Below, piece after piece: positions 52,605 to 54,162 of a DNA stretch of 54,162 bases. Where the stretch lies: positions 1 to 54,162 of the forward strand of contig JAEUSY010000039.1 in assembly GCA_016788295.1 (NCBI GenBank). Direction: 5' to 3'. The translations under genes and the position numbers were made by a program. The first letter of the stretch is position 1; each line of letters opens with the position of its first letter. The stretch is from Flavobacteriales bacterium (GTDB lineage: Bacteria; Bacteroidota; Bacteroidia; Flavobacteriales_F; PHOS-HE28). The notes under the pieces were generated by a model that saw only the letters and a program-made list of their open reading frames with translations, was not told where the DNA came from and ran no database searches.

Positions 52605-54162
52605 TCAGTTGTTCTGCTCAGCCCGGATGATGTTCAGCGCACTACCCGCCTTGAACCACTCGATCTGCTGGGCATTGTAGCTGTGGTTCACCTGGATGGT
52701 GTCACTGCTGCCATCGCTGTGCTTGAACACGAGCGTGAGGGGCTTTCCCGGCGCGAAGGCCGTGAGGTCCGTGAAGTCGATGCGATCGTCCTCGCGGATC
52801 TTGTCGTAGTCGGCCTCGTTGCTGAAGGTAAGGGCGAGCATGCCCTGCTTCTTCAGGTTGGTCTCGTGGATGCGCGCGAAGCTCTTCACCAGTACCGCTG
52901 CCACACCGAGGTGACGCGGTTGCATGGCGGCATGCTCGCGGCTGCTGCCCTCGCCGTAGTTCTGGTCGCCCACCACGATGCTGGCCACACCCGCTGCTTT
53001 GTAGGCGCGCTGAGTGGCAGGTACAGGTCCATATTCGCCGGTGAGCTGGTTCTTCACCTTGTCGGCCTCGCCATTGAAGGCGTTGATGGCACCGATGAGC
53101 GTATTGTTGCTGATGTTGTCGAGGTGACCGCGGTAGCGCAACCAGGGACCGGCCATGCTGATGTGGTCGGTGGTGCACTTGCCCTTGGCCTTGATCAACA
53201 GCACTGCATCGCTGATGTTCTTGCCGTTCCAGGCGGGGAAGGGTTCGAGCAATTGCAGGCGTTGGCTGTCGGGCTTCACCACTACGTTCACCGTGCTGCC
53301 ATCGGCGGCTGGTGCCTGGTAACCCGCATCCTCCACAGCGAAGCCTTTGGGGGGCAGCTCCCAGCCGGTGGGCTCGGCCAGCTTCACCTGCTCACCCTTG
53401 TCGTTGGTGAGGGTGTCGTTCACCGGATCGAAGGTGAGCTTGCCGCTGATGGCGATGGCGGCCACCATCTCGGGGGAGGCCACGAAGGCGTGCGTGTTGG
53501 GGTTGCCGTCCGCGCGCTTGGCGAAGTTGCGGTTGAAGGAGTGGACGATGGAGTTCTTCTCCTGCTTGTCGGCCCCTTCGCGCGCCCACTGGCCGATGCA
53601 CGGGCCGCAGGCGTTGGTGAAGATGGTGGCGCCGCTCTTCTCGAAGGTCTCGATGAAACCGTCGCGCTCAATGGTGTAGCGCACCTGCTCGGAGCCGGGG
53701 TTGATGCCCAGGTGCGACTTCGGCTTCAGGCCCTTGCTCACGGCGTCGGCCACGATGCTGGCGGCGCGGCTGATGTCCTCGTAACTGCTGTTGGTGCAGG
53801 ACCCGATCAGCGCCCACTCGATGTCGATGGGCCAATCGTTCTTGGAGGCCTTGTCCTTCATCTCGCTCACCGGCGTGGCCAGGTCGGGGGTGAAGGGGCC
53901 ATTGAGGTGCGGGCTTAGGGTATTAAGGTCGATCTCGATCACCTGGTCGAAGTACTTGGCCGGGTCGGCGTACACCTCGGGGTCGCCGGTGAGGTCGGCG
54001 GCGATCTTGTCGGCCATGGCGGCCACTTCCGCGCGGCCGGTGGCCTTCAGGTAGCGGCGCATGCTGTCGTCGTAGCCGAAGGTGCTGGTGGTGGCACCGA
54101 TCTCGGCGCCCATGTTGGCGATGGTGCCCTTGCCGGTGCAGCTCATGCTCACGGCGCCGTCA
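52605..54162 (-). CDS. aconitate hydratase, C-terminal two thirds (partial)
   Basis: About 519 residues of a TCA-cycle aconitase (citrate/isocitrate); the N-terminal part lies beyond the right edge. The 4Fe-4S cluster cysteines are seen in [12 protein letters not shown] and [10 protein letters not shown]. The mobile C-terminal swivel domain holds [22 protein letters not shown] with the active-site Ser/Arg, and the end ...[17 protein letters not shown]. The sequence matches the mitochondrial-like aconitase (about 755 residues) found in Bacteroidota more than AcnA or AcnB. A hairpin follows the stop. Confidence 0.95.
   Translation of the reverse strand, partial: DGAVSMSCTGKGTIANMGAEIGATTSTFGYDDSMRRYLKATGRAEVAAMADKIAADLTGDPEVYADPAKYFDQVIEIDLNTLSPHLNGPFTPDLATPVSEMKDKASKNDWPIDIEWALIGSCTNSSYEDISRAASIVADAVSKGLKPKSHLGINPGSEQVRYTIERDGFIETFEKSGATIFTNACGPCIGQWAREGADKQEKNSIVHSFNRNFAKRADGNPNTHAFVASPEMVAAIAISGKLTFDPVNDTLTNDKGEQVKLAEPTGWELPPKGFAVEDAGYQAPAADGSTVNVVVKPDSQRLQLLEPFPAWNGKNISDAVLLIKAKGKCTTDHISMAGPWLRYRGHLDNISNNTLIGAINAFNGEADKVKNQLTGEYGPVPATQRAYKAAGVASIVVGDQNYGEGSSREHAAMQPRHLGVAAVLVKSFARIHETNLKKQGMLALTFSNEADYDKIREDDRIDFTDLTAFAPGKPLTLVFKHSDGSSDTIQVNHSYNAQQIEWFKAGSALNIIRAEQNN

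Overview
The window comes from a GC-rich member of the Bacteroidota, most likely a Flavobacteriales-type bacterium. The evidence is the 16S rRNA 5' end, the Bacteroidota promoter form (TTTG, a spacer of about 19, TAnnTTTG), several secreted proteins with type IX secretion (T9SS) C-terminal sorting domains, an S46 dipeptidyl-peptidase, a CarboxypepD_reg/TonB receptor, Bacteroidota-type AMP nucleosidase and YidC, and N-terminal 'C..W..M....G..C..C....DFT' proteins. The assignment is inferred from families and signals; no search was run.

Layout. 1-721: 5' part of a 16S gene leaving on the minus strand, with a long leader and two tandem promoters. 754-14338: mostly housekeeping and envelope genes: SDR, MscS channel, mtgA, an ECF sigma factor with an overlapping membrane protein, tpx, purL, a polytopic membrane protein overlapping an amidohydrolase lipoprotein, a tandem pair of CxxC/TM proteins, DinB, Crp/Fnr and an aspartoacylase-like hydrolase. 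14340-21210: an accessory stretch with two mosaic islands of small AT-richer orphan genes that share the same flanking repeats. An IS3-like transposase remnant lies beside the first, and two large secreted propeller/delta-60 proteins lie between the islands. 21221-35601: a T9SS subtilase, an orphan HsdR_N protein divergent from AMP nucleosidase, holA, a TonB receptor, pyrG, yidC, a DUF6438 lipoprotein and an S46 peptidase. 35671-39953: a tandem family of T9SS proteins, two intact and one decayed copy, with an 8-bp repeat tract at the start of the first. 40253-54162: DUF2157/GDYXXLXY pair, EI24, purB, a SanA-like protein, an OprP-like porin, a DinB protein, LhgO, an MFS transporter, an OmpA protein, a beta-barrel protein and the C-terminal two thirds of aconitase.

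Cross-cutting points. Many genes have a TAnnTTTG-like box ending only 4-10 nt before the start codon, which predicts leaderless or nearly leaderless mRNAs. Secretion and cell-surface functions dominate the accessory part. Purine/pyrimidine enzymes (purL, purB, pyrG, AMP nucleosidase) are scattered and not clustered. The most unusual structures are the paired repeat-bounded islands, the decayed third copy in the T9SS cluster, and the simple-sequence tracts (8-bp x4, C12) placed where slippage would alter a surface or exported protein.
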